From Polytrichum commune (Eukaryota > Streptophyta > Polytrichopsida > Polytrichales > Polytrichaceae), in contig OX485808.1 of NCBI GenBank assembly GCA_950295325.1, forward strand, positions 36,102,527 through 36,166,526: a DNA stretch of 64,000 bases, written 5' to 3'. Shown piece by piece: positions 23,992 through 36,031 of the stretch (the stretch's first letter is position 1; each line of letters starts with the position of its first letter). The notes beneath the pieces were generated by a model. It was given only the letters and a program-made list of their open reading frames with translations, had not been told where the DNA came from and did no database searches. The position numbers and the translations under genes were made by a program.

Positions 23992-26553
23992 TCAAACCCT
24001 AAATCATATTGGTTAAAATTTATATTATCTAGAAGTGCATTTTCAAAATTTGACAAGAAATGCTTAAGGGCTTGGAACCAATGACTTGTGCTTCTACAGT
24101 TAGGACTGTAAAAGTGCAATTCAGGCACGACTTGTTTCCATATGTAATCATATTATTGTTTTATGGTGACCAGAATATCTATCGAGGATTGGTCAGATGG
24201 AGTTGATGGAATCCAGGAAGGGTTACATATGTGTGCACTCCAACATATTACACCAATATTGTAATCTCCTTGTCTGTCATCTCTTACATCTTGTTGTCCC
24301 CTTGTGTGAAGCATTTTGTTTGTATTGATGGCTACATCTATGTGCGTCGGACGCTAATTTTATGCTTGTAAATTTGTCTTGCAAGTTTTCATCTTCTTTG
24401 GTTGAGATCTTGAAGCACAACACATATGTCATAACTGAGTGTTGAGCTGTTTCACTAAATATTTGATTGTGGCTTGACAGGGTGCAGTATATCACAATCT
24501 CCTGATTAATTCCGAAGTCCAGTGGGAATTCAAGGAAGTCGTATGCTTCAATGCCTAGCTGGAGCATAGTTCTGAACTTATGCAGGTGGAAGCTCACCTT
24601 GTGGATATAGAAGATGTACACATATTGCTCTACTAATAAGCCGTCGATATTATTCATCTGTCCCACCGGAATTTTTTGTCCGAAACAAGTACTACTTATA
24701 TTAACCAGTGAGGTTCAACACATGAGTAGCATGGCGTCGGAAGGGGATGGACATACCTGAAGCTAAACGATCTGTTATTTGCAAAAGCTTAGTACTTTGG
24801 CATATCTCTTTGGATTCAATGTAGGACTTGATTTATCACTGCCCCCAGGTCCACTTCACCATTCACAGTACTTGTAAGGATGAGGGCTCCCTAGATCAGT
24901 GTTTTGAAATAGTTTGCTGGATGGGTTCATGGAAGTCTAGCACAGAACACTATCACTCGCTTTATCGATACCTGTCTGTGGAGTTTGCAATCTTTGTAAT
25001 GCAAAATTTACGACCAGGATCCTTGCTCTGCACATGGTGCTGGTGATTCCTAATTTGTTGCTTGGAAATGGTTCCTCACCTTTCAACTGAGTGGGTCTGC
25101 TGATACTGAGAAGGTTGGTACATCACTTGAAGAACCTTAATGAAGCTCTTTGTCACCACAGTTTTCTCAAGGTCTCAGTAATTTGAATCGCCAACAAGTA
25201 CTTCATGTATCTCAGCTGGTACATTGAGGGAGTCATGCCAGCACTCTGGTATACCAGGTGAAATTTTCTCCTTTGGCAAGCTGAATTACAAGATTCATGT
25301 GACCCAGACCACTTTTGCCATTTCCTTGATCCCCAGACTCTGCTGCCAATTTTATCTTTCTAATTCATGTATCTCCTTTAACTAACTTTGTATGTGAGCA
25401 AACTGTGGTGAGCAAGTTCTGTGGTTCAAGCATCGTTTGTAGTAGAATTGAATTATAGGTGCAATATGGATGATTGTTCTTCATGTTATATCCTACATAA
25501 ATGTCATTCATATAATCTGTCACATTGATTAAATTCTACATGGTGTTCACTATGTAGACAGCTTATACTGTAGGTATGTTTACAGAGGATGACATTGGAA
25601 TCATGTGCCAGCCCACTCATAAATAATTGAAGTGCGGTTCACTTTAGAACTGCAAGAACAAATCCTTCTCTTCAATTCAAGTGACCTTTTCACAGACAGC
25701 TGTCAGGAAGCACAAGAGTATGAGGAGGTCACATTATACATGGACCACCATATTCTGGCCTGTACCATATGTGAAAGTTAATTGTATGTATGTGTGCATG
25801 AAGAAGATTGCTGAAAGAACTCACAACCCAATTCTAGTACAGAAGAGCAGGGATCCTGGCTTGGGCGATCAAGCTCAAGGGAGTCTTCATTGGCACTGTG
25901 GCCCCAAAACTTTCAGTCATGTCAACACGCTTTGTAGAATTGGCTGTGGGCCTCGATTCCCCAGGTTTTGACCACTTCACCACATGTTTCCCTAGGTCTC
26001 AAAGTTTCTCTATTGAGTTGAAGCTGTCAAAGGTCTGATACTAGGTCCATTTCTGGATTGATTCACAAAGCAGTTTGTGTTGAACATTCCTGGACTTCCA
26101 CAAGTGCTTGGATCACAATGAATGGTATAGATGTTGGAGTATGGGTAGTGTGTATAAGAAATAAAAGTCTAACATTTGTTCCAATTGTTCTAACATATGC
26201 TGCAATATTCCATTGGCACAGTTCCTGTGATCTTTGTCCACTCCAAATATCGTCTCCATAATTGCTGGATTGAATTTTGTGAACTCCTTGCTATTTAAGG
26301 TTGAAGCTCAAGGAAGTTGGAAGTTGGAGCCATGGAGAATTGTTTACTTTACCACATGTTTTCCCAGGTTGTAAATTGCCCAGCAGTTTGCTGAGAAATA
26401 GAACAATCAATGCAGAATTGCTAAACGATACAATTCCTAGTATCTGCTCACTAAGACTAAGTACTGCAAATATCATGAAATGATTCCATAGCCATAGTAC
26501 ATTCAACTTCTGTGAGTTCCTTGCAGTGTTCCGGGAGATTTTTGGGCATAACT
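23992..26553. other. Low-copy-looking intergenic DNA, no gene recognised
   Basis: A 129-residue minus-strand open frame (24277-24666) and shorter ones are present, but none shows a recognisable domain, motif or convincing exon chain. Composition is less repetitive than the surroundings. A decayed gene cannot be excluded. Confidence 0.4.
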
Positions 26554-26703
26554 GGTTGAGATCCTAGTGTTTCTAAGTCCAGCTGGTTACATGTTGACAT
26601 CTTTCGGATTTTCTTTATTAATTTGAGGTACATTCTCTAAATTCGTCTAGAAGGATTGGTAATTTTCTTGAAGTCTTGAACTTCATCCGGTTCATCTGTA
26701 ACT
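26554..26703 (+). repeat. Dispersed repeat, copy 1 (GGTTACATGTTGACATCTTT family)
   Basis: Shares the order GAGATCCTAGTG, GGTTACATGTTGACATCTTT, TTCTTGAAGTCTTGAACTT and GTTCATCTGTAACT with segments at 35840-36031, 49690-49861 and 56740-57549. A partial copy is at 35613-35680. The type is unknown; short retroposon and solo-terminal-repeat remnant are both possible. Confidence 0.6.
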
Positions 26704-26998
26704 AGCAGTGGGTTCTCCCTGTTCATTTGCTCCTCGTACTTCAACATTCAGCTTGAGATCTCTGATTGGTGTATATTGAAAGAACATACAGTAGTCTACA
26801 AATTTGCTAGTCTGCTTTTAGTTAACTACTAGTTTGGCTTATACCATATTTGCATGTGGCACCTATTCATATGAACTACAAATTAACAAGATTTGTAGGT
26901 TAATTAGAGTTAATAATTCAAAAGAGTTTTGGTCGGTAGTTGGTTGTTTTGCATATTCATGTTCGGTAAGTTTTTGAGTCATGTTTAGAGTCGGTGTG

Positions 26999-27122
26999 GA
27001 AGTTCAAACCAAGGACTTTCTATATGGTACATTGAGGGCCAAACTCATTTTGACATGCAAAGATGTGCTAAAATAAGTTTGGCCACCAATGAACCAATCT
27101 AGAAAGTTCTTCATTCAAAATT
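26999..27122. repeat. Palindromic hairpin repeat, inverted copy
   Basis: The core pairs CCAAACTCATTTTGACATG with the inverse GCTAAAATAAGTTTGG, flanked by longer imperfect arms. It is the reverse complement of the hairpin at 2395-2517. Confidence 0.6.
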
Positions 27123-29301
27123 CCACATTGATTGGCATCTCTAATCAATCTTTTAGCTTGTCATGTGGTAGATGTATGGGTAGGCATGTCGTCACATGTC
27201 ATTTTTTTGGGGATCATGTGTCGCTTATTTAGGCAATCATGTGCTCATTGTGCAAGAGTTTCATTTCATTTTCTAAAATATCTTACAGTACCTGTACACA
27301 TTTCAAATCCATGTTAAAGTTGTGACAAATTGGAACTCAATGCTAAAGTGTTGCCAAATTATTGATACCTTGTTGAAGTTGGACTAGATTATAGCCCCTC
27401 ACATTAAATGAGCCAAGGTTTGTAGATCAATAATGGGAAATATGTCTCGAGCTGTGGTAGGTGGTGGGCGTTGACATGAAGATATGGAATGTCAATGGTG
27501 TGTTCTCATACCCCCAACTTGGTCCATTAGGGGTTATCCTATCAACTGCTAGATTGAACCTTGCCCGTGCCTCGCGTGCTATGTCTGATGTCTTGTGTCA
27601 TGTCCCCCATGTCTTGTGTCCAACACCATGTATCCAATGACCCATGTTTGGTGTTCCAAATATTGGAATTGCAACATGTCACGCCTCTGGAACATGGACA
27701 TCCATGCCATCATGCATGCATATATCGAGTGAAACTTAAAAGAAATAAAAAGATAGATTTGGAAATTTGGAATGAGATCTATAGAAAATTGGCATACACG
27801 TGCAAGAACCAAATACTTGTTCAGGGGCTATTTACCTTAGTCTCTTATATTTTTTGAACCCTACAACTATTAAAAATCCTACTTATCACCACTGTCCTCC
27901 ACCTCATTGGTGATTATAAATTCTAGAGTTGTGTTATAGATTGTGACCTATTTTATCTATAAAAAAACATGGTTCAATTTTTTAGCTCGCGGTATTGAAG
28001 TGAAGTTCCTTCTATGTTGATGTTTGTCACCTAAGAAAACATAGCATGGGGAAGAATCAAACCAACAAATACTTTCATACACTTGACCACATCACAACGG
28101 GCAGAAGACAACAAACTCATGAGCAAAAGCAATGAAAACATCAACAAAACCAAAAACAATGGATGCAAAAACCTAAACCCTATCCATGGGAATGGGGGGA
28201 ATATCATGGGATTGTAACACAAGATGGCCGCCTCACACACTAGCAATTTTGGATGTCACTCCAAGCCTCCTCCTTGATTTTCATTCCAATTTTTATTGGG
28301 CTATTTTAAAGAAAAAAAACAAAATTAGATTAACACAATGTATAGTATTCTATGTTGCGTGAAAATTACATATGAACATTTGATAGAGTCCATATAGCTC
28401 TAGCTTGTTGTTAGTACATATACATTTGTTTTCTTCTATAAACTTCTTGTATATGGGGGGTTTGATTTCACAGTGAACCCACGCATGTCATTTAGGTTTC
28501 CAATGAAGAGTCACCCCCTAGGTGACGTGGCCAACCATGATAATAATTTATTTAAAATAAAACAAAACTACATCTAGCTTGGACTTAACTTTCCTAGAAT
28601 CCAGATGCCAAGATGATTCTCACCAAGTTTAAGAAAATGGTCGGTCTAGCTTTACATCAATTGGCAACTAGGACGAGGAGGTGGCTTTAATTATGGTCAT
28701 GTATGTGAATGTTAATTTACTTAGAGTTGTTGTTTATGAATATACATATTCTTATTTTCATGTTGTGTTGCAGATGTTGATAAGGTTGTTATTGCTTCCT
28801 AGACGTTGTTCGGGACACGTCTAGGGATTCGTTTATTGGAACAACTCAAACAACATGAGCAAAATCTTCCCCCTTTTGGAGAACGGCTCGACTATGTGCA
28901 ATGGTGTTGTATACAACACAAGGAGAATAGACAACTAAAGAAGGTCACATAAACTCATAAAGTAGAAATGTTTGCACAACCTGTTGAATGTCCATTTGTA
29001 CACGACACTTGCCCCAGAGCCTGCTCAGCATACCCATCTTAGGTTCACATCGGAGCTTCCGCCTACAATTAAGGTGAAGCGTCTCTCTCTCTCTCTACAT
29101 TGAGTCCCCCTCTCCATCCTAGATGCAAGGGAGGGGGAGCTATACAAAAGGAGAGGCGAGGAGCAAAATATAAACAATCTCTCACCTTCTTGGTGTTGGG
29201 TCGCGATGATGTCAACGTCTCCAAGAGCTAATGTGATTTTGTTGAGTTGCGAGAGCATAAAGATGTCAAAGTGAACACACTTTCTTGCACTTGAGAATGG
29301 A
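27123..29301. other. Intergenic, downstream of the O-methyltransferase
   Basis: No gene recognised. A minus-strand frame at 28031-28246 encodes a hydrophobic, signal-peptide-like stretch with no supporting downstream exon. A (CT)n run lies at 29082-29096. Confidence 0.45.
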
Positions 29302-32300
29302 TCATTGGCATGCTTCAATGAGCCAATGTTGAGGTGGGAAATGCAGGATTCGGACATTGGCGAACCCACCGTTGGCCAAAAGGGTTCTCCACTGCTCCTC
29401 GGTTCGATCCACGCCTCCGGCGTGAACCAACAGCAACAAATCCATTTCGGGAGACACGTCTTTGTATGGGCTCTCATTGCCTTCGGTGACAGAAGGAATG
29501 ATTGGGTCATATATAAGCAGCTTTCCATTGCTATTTGATAGCGCCTTCTTGCAGTTCCGAAGGATTTTGAGGCACGTCTCGTCGTCAAAGAGATGCATAG
29601 TATACTGCACCAAAACCATACAATTCCGTGTGCGGTTCAGTGCACCCTCGTTGACAAGAATGGGGAAAAATCTCTCTGTTTGTTTTGTATGTGGCCGTTT
29701 TGTTAAGCTTACAATACTATTGTAGAGGGTGCTCAATTTCATCTTGACGGGTGACATGAACGTCATTCCCAAGTGGTATTAACGCGTGTCTCAACCAATG
29801 TGGGAATGACACATGGCAGAAGTCGAAGGGAGAAATGTGCTTTTTGTCGGAACAGAGGGCCTCGCTGGTAATAAGGTAGACGTGCCTTAGATATGGATAG
29901 TTTTCTCTCTACATCCAAGTTTGGTGGAATTTGAAACACGTCATTACTGCAAGATGATTAGCAAATCCAAAATCGTGCACATAGCCATTTCCTTGTAATT
30001 TTTTGAGCTGAGATGAACATCTTGTTCATGTATCAAAGTAAAAATTTGCGTGTTCATTAAGTGGTCATATAGGTTCCCTCAATTGTGTTGACCATCGAGC
30101 TTAGAATGGTTAACACAATTCTGAGCACATAGTCTGATCTTTTCAAACACATTGTTGTGTCCAAAAAGTAGTTGTCTTTTATTTAAGCACGTCTATCTTA
30201 AACATGGCAAGGTCATGCTTATTCGAATGTTTCCGATAAGGTCAATTTTATCATGAATAAGTTTAGTCATTTTTAAAATTCCACAGCTGAGAGTCCACAT
30301 CAGTGTGATACAAAAATTGCATCACAGAATTGAACGATTTCATAACATTAGCTTGGTTTTGAATGTGAGTACATACCTTCATGAGGATGGCATCACCACT
30401 AGGTATGAAGTCTAATAGACTTCCACCAACATGCTCCACTCCTGGAACCACAATAAGAGAAAAATTGTAACCCTAGTCAACATACAAGGGAAAAACTCAC
30501 CCATAAATATGAGATTCACACCCATCTCATCGTCGCTATTTAGCAAGCCTAAACAAGAATTAAGTGCGTTCACTGCGCTCCCTACAACTTGCAATATATT
30601 AAGCCCTTTATTATGTCATCTTTGCATAATACCAAGCCTACAAACACTAAGGTAGATGTGCCTAATTCGGTTACTCATTTTGGTCGAACACCTATATTTG
30701 AGTGGTGTGCGGTAAGGCGTGATCTCAAAAGAGCTTACACCAAAAAAGACATGTGTTGAAAAGATGTTGGACTACATGTTCAAAAGGCTGGGGCAAACCA
30801 ACCCGTACACTAGTTCCTTGGAGGCAAGAGTTTAGGCATCCAACAAGGAACGAGTGTATGGGTTGGTTCGCCCAAATCGTGCTCAAAATATGTTAGCCAT
30901 TCCAAGTTCAATAGTCAACAAAATTGGGGAGGAGGGGATCTTTATGACCACTGAAGGAGCAGGAGAATCTTCACGTTGATTATGAATAAGATATTCATAC
31001 GAGCTCTAAACATTATGAGGGAAATGGCTATGGCCTCCAGTTGGATTTGCTAATCATCTCGTACTAATTGTGTATTGTGTACATCTTAGGAGAAGCGGCT
31101 AGGATTCGAAAAAGGAACTATTCAAGAACCCATCTACCTCATCGACATGTGAGACTTGGGCAACACAACCTGCGTTGATGGAAATTGTTCTGTGTCACTG
31201 AATGATCTATGAATCCATTCCCCCTTGGTAAATGTGCAGAATCTTTCACCACAATGATAGAATTGCAGAATTTCACTGACATAGAACAATTTTCATCGAC
31301 AACTGATGTGTTGCCCAAGCCTCATACGCTTGGAGTGAAGGAAATAGAACAATTTATACGACAAGTATGAAGGTGATGAAAGAATTTGGAGGAGTACCAG
31401 GGAATTCAGGTGCGGCAGCAACCACATGGGGCAAATCGAAGTTTATTCCATGGATGTGAGGATGTGCCGCCACTATACTGGCAAGAGTGTGGCCTTCACA
31501 ACCGCCCACATCAACAAGGGTCTTCATATCATTAAAACCCTCGTACTCTTTGATCGCATCCACAGTTGGTACGGTGCTGGAAGCCATGTGCGAGTTGAGG
31601 CTCTTCTTAAACTCGAGGTCATCCTCGGTGTATTCCCAACAATTCTGCAGTCACAAAATTAGAGAAGGAGCGCATAATTAAATTTTCTCCGTTTCTGCCC
31701 TGGAACATCTCTCTCGTGAGATCACGATCACTACCAGCACATGAGTCCTACGCAATCATCCTGCATTGGTGATTGAACGAACAATGAAAATCTATAATAT
31801 GATCTTGAACAGACACCTGTATTTGGGTAAGTTTATGGGTGGGTGTGAATCTAAGAGCAGACACCAACCAGGCATTGTGTTAGAAAGTGATGGAAGTGCG
31901 TGCTCAAAATTTGTTAACCATTCTAGATAGTAGATGCAATCGTCAACATTATGGGGACAGGGGACCTATATGGTCATGTAATAATTCAAAGGGTCTTCAC
32001 TTTGACAATAAACCTGATCCTTGTACGAGCTTTGAAAATTATGAGGAGAGTGGCTACGGGCATGATTTGGATGTGTTAATCACCTTGCACTCATTGCGTG
32101 TTTCATATCCTGCTTGAGAAGTAGGTGCGGAGAGAAAATTGTTGTTTAAGACATGCTTCATCTTAGAGGTGCTAATAAAAGCACCTACAAGTTGCATAGT
32201 AAGCAAAATACAAGAGGCTCGAGTGGCCTTTACCGTAGTATGCACTTCAAGAAGCCCCCATCAACAAAGTCCATTTTAGACCGTGTTTCAATCGGGAGGG

Positions 32301-33403
32301 CCTATGTATTCAAATAGGGAATCACCAAACATGATGCACTTCCATTACCAATCCTGAATCATGGAAGGCCGATTTTCGATCTGATTTTTGGTGACGCTTT
32401 GTCGTAGATCTCCTAATGCAACACAAGTACACTCTAAACTTCATAATATCACGCTTGTGGCAACCAAAGTACACGTGATATTAAGAAGTTCTGTAGCATA
32501 AACATGGACACGTGATAAAAGAAGATTAATGCAGCAAGTGACATGCATTATGGAATAACACAAAGTCAACATTGCAATAGTGACAATGAATACAATGATG
32601 ACAACGTGACGCGTGTGGTTTGAATTCTTTGATGGTTTACTTCGATATCAAAACCCATGATATATGGGAGGAAAATGTGACAATGCTTAAGGAGTAAGAA
32701 TTAAACTAAGAACATCCGTTCCCTAGGGTTGTGGGATGTAAGAGGAGGAGGGACATTAAGGAGGTTCACATTACGGAGTTTAGAGTGTATTGTTGCATAA
32801 ATCCAATAGGGAGGAGTTGGTGAGTATAAAGAACGAACCAAATAACACCCACATAGCAAATTGCCCAAACTTCCTTGTGCAAAGGATGAATCATACCTTT
32901 CCATGTTCGATTTCCCACGCATTCTTCCCGTACAAGATGGTTTCGTGAAAATGCTGCCATGGCGCCTGGACCCCTCGGAGATTGCAAATCAACACCAACG
33001 GGGCAACGCTCTTCGGATTGTTCTCCTGCACTAACACCATCGACGCAGGGGTGGCCCCGTACTGCACGGAATTAACGAAATCTCCTGACTCGGAGACCTG
33101 ATTTTTGGCAGAAAATATCCCGTAATGCACCAACGCCCGCATCATGCGCGAAAGCGCTTGCAGGTCCACAGATTCACTGGGAACTAGTTGGGACGCAATT
33201 TGCTGTAGAGATAGGGTTCGGTCGGGCCCGGCCTTTGCAATGATATCGGGGATGCCCAAAACTACGGCCGCCTTGAGTGTCATGGCGGCCGAGTGTCCGA
33301 AAAGTAGAGGGGAGAGCACCTTCATGGCTTCCGCATTGATGTTTGGCAGAACAGGTCCCATTTGCGGTGACTCCGTATTCTTGGTTTCCTTGCGTTCGGA
33401 CAT
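29302..33403 (-). CDS. COMT-type SAM-dependent O-methyltransferase, four exons
   Basis: Transfers a methyl group from S-adenosylmethionine to a hydroxyl of a small, probably phenolic, substrate; the substrate is not predictable. Exons on the minus strand are 33403-32897, 31644-31398, 30441-30377 and 29604-29302. They join in frame through GT-AG introns to 373 aa, the usual length of plant class II enzymes. The N-terminal dimerisation half includes LLFGHSAAMTLKAAVVLG. SAM motif I is LVDVGGCEG (212-220), followed by FDLPHVV (238-244) and GDAILMK (267-273). The catalytic-His segment reads YTMHLFDDE (274-282), with His277 where most relatives have LHDW. GGVDRTEEQW and a C-terminal HWLIEAC follow. 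Start: the Met beginning MSERKETK. A transposon occupies 33506-34155 upstream, and introns hold several MITEs. Confidence 0.92.
29873..30201. mobile_element. MITE of the AAGGTAGACGTGCC family, OMT intron 3
   Basis: Ends TAAGGTAGACGTGCCTTA and its inverse TTTAAGCACGTCTATCTTA. The interior is shared with 38100-38443, 39293-39653 and others. Non-coding. Confidence 0.6.
30648..31100. mobile_element. MITE of the AAGGTAGACGTGCC family, OMT intron 2, interrupted
   Basis: Starts CTAAGGTAGATGTGCCTAAT and runs to about GTACATCTTAGGAG. Its centre is interrupted by a small hairpin insertion at 30786-30879. Confidence 0.55.
30786..30879. mobile_element. 94-bp hairpin insertion with 9-bp flanking repeat
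   Basis: The arms GGGCAAACCAACCCGTACAC and its inverse GAGTGTATGGGTTGGTTCG (30791-30873) flank a short loop. The flanks are TGTTCAAAA (30777-30785) and TGCTCAAAA (30880-30888), eight of nine identical. A 9-bp duplication would fit a Mutator-like foldback MITE; this is inference. Confidence 0.5.
31149..31335. mobile_element. MITE with TGTGAGACTTGGGCAAC ends, OMT intron 2
   Basis: Left end ATGTGAGACTTGGGCAACAC is inverted at the right end GTTGCCCAAGCCTCATACGC. Related to the CACTACAAG-ended family at 33506, 49380 and 50530, but the outermost bases have diverged. Confidence 0.5.
32430..32787. mobile_element. MITE related to the pogo-like element, OMT intron 1
   Basis: Ends CACTCTAAACTTCATAATAT and the inverse of CACTCTAAACTCCGTAATGT, flanked by TA (32428-32429 and 32788-32789). 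It shares an internal block, inverted, with the element at 15294-15775. Non-coding. Confidence 0.72.
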
Positions 33404-33505
33404 CTGATGGTAATATAAAAAACAAAAAAACAAGAAGTAGGTTAGAGCATTAAAGCGATTCGCCCTCTACGTGCATCTGGAAAAATAGTAATGAAAAGGA
33501 AGTGT

Positions 33506-34155
33506 CGCTACAAGCATGCCTACAGTATGTATATATGAGTCTTGGGCAATAGTCTTGCGTGACTAGAAACTTGTCCGACGTCACTGAAAAAGTTAGTAAA
33601 TCTTTACCATAGTGATAGATTTAATCTACATTGTTCTTTCACCGACGCAGGATGATTGCGAAGGACCCAGATGTTGGTAGTGTGCGTAGCCGAAAAACGG
33701 ATCACGGATTATCAAAGAAGATGACAAACTTTTCTGAGTATTCAATACCATCATATGAGTCCTAGGCAATTGTGCTGTGTCAATGATAGCACAATGCAAA
33801 TCTAACACAGTGGTGGACCCGAAAAACAGATCACAAATCCTCAAAGAAGATGACACACTTTTCCGAGTATTCACTACCATCATATGAGTGCTAGGCAATT
33901 GTCCTGTGTCAATGTAAGCACAAAGCAAATCTAACATATTGGTGGATCCGAAAAGCACATCACAGATCATCAAAGAAGATGACAAACTATTCCGAATATT
34001 CACTATCATCATATGAGTCTTGGGCGATCGTCGTGTGTCAATCAAAGCACAATGCAAATCCAGCACGGTGGTGGTGGATTTGCAGACTTTTCAGTGACGG
34101 AGGACAAGTTTCCAGTGATTGAGGTCGATTGCCCAGAACTCATATGCTTGTAATG
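33506..34155. mobile_element. Non-autonomous transposon immediately upstream of the OMT
   Basis: Imperfect terminal inverted repeats of about 75 bp run from CGCTACAAGCAT...GAGTCTTGGGCAA through AGAAACTTGTCCGACGTCAC. They reappear inverted at the right end (GTGACGGAGGACAAGTTTCC...CATATGCTTGTAATG). Three 129-bp direct repeats fill the middle. The nearer end is about 100 bp from the OMT start codon. Confidence 0.72.
33691..34077. repeat. Three 129-bp tandem repeats inside the transposon
   Basis: Units start near CGAAAAACGGATCAC at 33691, 33820 and 33949 and share AAAGAAGATGACAAACT and ACTACCATCATATGAGT blocks with scattered substitutions. Confidence 0.8.
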
Positions 34156-35035
34156 ATTGGTTTTGGGGCCGTGCACACACGAAGAACAAGTGTCATATGG
34201 CGGTTGGCAGGAGAAGTTTAAGAATTGGCTTGCATATCCGTTAGATTTGCGGGGAAAAACATCATAAGATGCAAGGAAAGATCACAATTGATACATCCCA
34301 ATAAGAGCGGGCTCGATAAGTTATAATTAGACTTGTTATTGCAGTGTCCAGATCATCAAACAGGAACCCAAAATATAGCGTCTATCAAAAACAATCTGAA
34401 ATGGGCTGCGATCGTCACTAATGAATCCACGCTGCATTTGCAACTGCCAACAATCCTCCAGAACTAAACTTGCAACAACAACAACAACAACACTTATGTG
34501 AATTCGGAGGTAATTAGAAGTGTTTGGTAATTGACATGATTCAATTGAGCATGATTGAGACTTCCACGACGAACTAGGTATCGTAGGGTGCTGTCTGGGT
34601 TGAAACAAAAATAATTGATTTGGAAGGAGTTTTGCGACGTTCCAGACTCATATTGGCCAAGACCTTTCGTCGAAATCACCTTTTGACACCCAAAAGTGTC
34701 GAACCAAGACATCACTCAACGGTAATTTGTTGCGACGAGACCTGCTACCAGGAGCTTGTATGAGGCGATCGAAGGCAAGTAGCACCTCAAATCGCAATAC
34801 GTACTCGACATAGCACGAAATTTTCCAAAAAACCAATCCACGATGAGGCCGAGACTGTAACTTACAGCTCTAATGTCTTTCCTACCCGCAACTAGAAGTG
34901 AAAATCCTCAACAACCAAACACCAGAAGACGCCAACCCAACAGAATCCAAATACTCACGGTCTCCAAAGAGTACGCTCCTGGACGCGATCGGAGTGACCA
35001 CAACAGCAAGCAGCTCACAATTGCAAGAGTGCGTC
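34156..35035. other. Intergenic, nothing recognised
   Basis: Contains a (CAA)n run at 34474-34491 and otherwise unrecognised sequence. Open frames are short. Confidence 0.5.
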
Positions 35036-35542
35036 CGCCGGGATTGAAAATCTTGTTGATGTGGAATTTGTGATGAAAGCCTGTATCCGCCCTTAAAGTA
35101 AGGCACACTAACAAGAGATTTGTGGCGAAGGAGAGGTGGAAGCACCAACAAGTGGTCCGAGAAACTTCAACACAGTCACTGACAAAGTGTCACGTGTATT
35201 GAACCGCCGGGATTGAAAATCTTGTTGATGTGGAATTTGTGATGAAAGCCTGTATCCGCCCTTAAAGTAAGGCACACTAACAAGAGATTTGTGGCGAAGG
35301 AGAGGTGGAAGCACCAACAAGTGGTCCGAGAAACTTCAACACAGTCACTGACAAAGTGTCACGTGTATTGAACCGCCGGGATTGAAAATCTTGTTGATGT
35401 GGAATTTGTGATGAAAGCCTGTATCCGCCCTTAAAGTAAGGCACACTAACAAGAGATTTGTGGCGAAGGAGAGGTGGAAGCACCAACAAGTGGTCCGAGA
35501 AACTTCAACACAGTCACTGACAAAGTGTCACGTGTATTGAAC
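35036..35542. repeat. 169-bp tandem repeat, three near-identical units
   Basis: GGATTGAAAATCTTGTTGAT recurs at 35041, 35210 and 35379, exactly 169 bp apart. The units look identical by eye, including AGGAGAGGTGGAAGCACC and ACAAAGTGTCACGTGTATTG. A diverged part of the unit recurs at 35682-35750. Either the array is very young or its length was shaped by assembly. Confidence 0.9.
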
Positions 35543-35612
35543 TGTCAGATTGCGTTCGAGTGTTTCGACTTGGACTAACTTAGATTATCCAATGTCCACA
35601 TGACTCCATTCG

Positions 35613-36031
35613 GTTACATGTCGACATCTTTTGGTCTTTCTGAACCAGTTATTTCTGAAACTCAACCAGTTCATCTGTCTGAGAAACTTCAACACAGTCA
35701 CTGACAAAGTGACACCTGTATTGAACTGTCAGATTGCGTTCGAGTGTTGACCAGAATTTCGACTTGAACTAACTTGGATTATCCAATGTCGACATGACTC
35801 CATTCGAAATTCCGAGAATTGTCCGGGGCAGGCTCTGGGGGGATTCTTGGGCATCTCCTCTGTCAAGATCCTAGTGATTCCAGGTCCAACCGGTTACATG
35901 TCGACATCTTTTGGTCTTTCTTTACTAATTTGAGGTGTATTCTTTAGATTCCTCTGGAATGATGGGTAATTTTCTTGAAGTCTTGAACTTAAACCAGTTA
36001 TTTCTCAAACTCAACCAGCTCATCTGTAACT
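35613..36031 (+). repeat. Dispersed repeat copies (GGTTACATGTCGACATCTTT family)
   Basis: A partial copy (35613-35680) and a fuller copy (35840-36031) of the family at 26554 are separated by a fragment of the adjacent 169-bp unit. Order and spacing of the shared blocks are preserved. Confidence 0.6.

Noticed and set aside
24277-24666. 129-residue minus-strand open frame
   Set aside because: No recognisable domain, no plausible splice partners and unremarkable composition; treated as chance.
28031-28246. Minus-strand open frame with a hydrophobic signal-peptide-like segment
   Set aside because: No downstream exon with a recognisable domain and no conserved motif; the hydrophobic stretch alone is weak evidence.
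33626-34066. 146-residue repetitive open frame
   Set aside because: It reflects 129-bp (multiple of three) DNA repeats inside a transposon, not a protein gene.
35108-35489. Two identical 70-residue open frames
   Set aside because: They are the same frame read through the 169-bp tandem repeat; nothing suggests a repeat protein gene.
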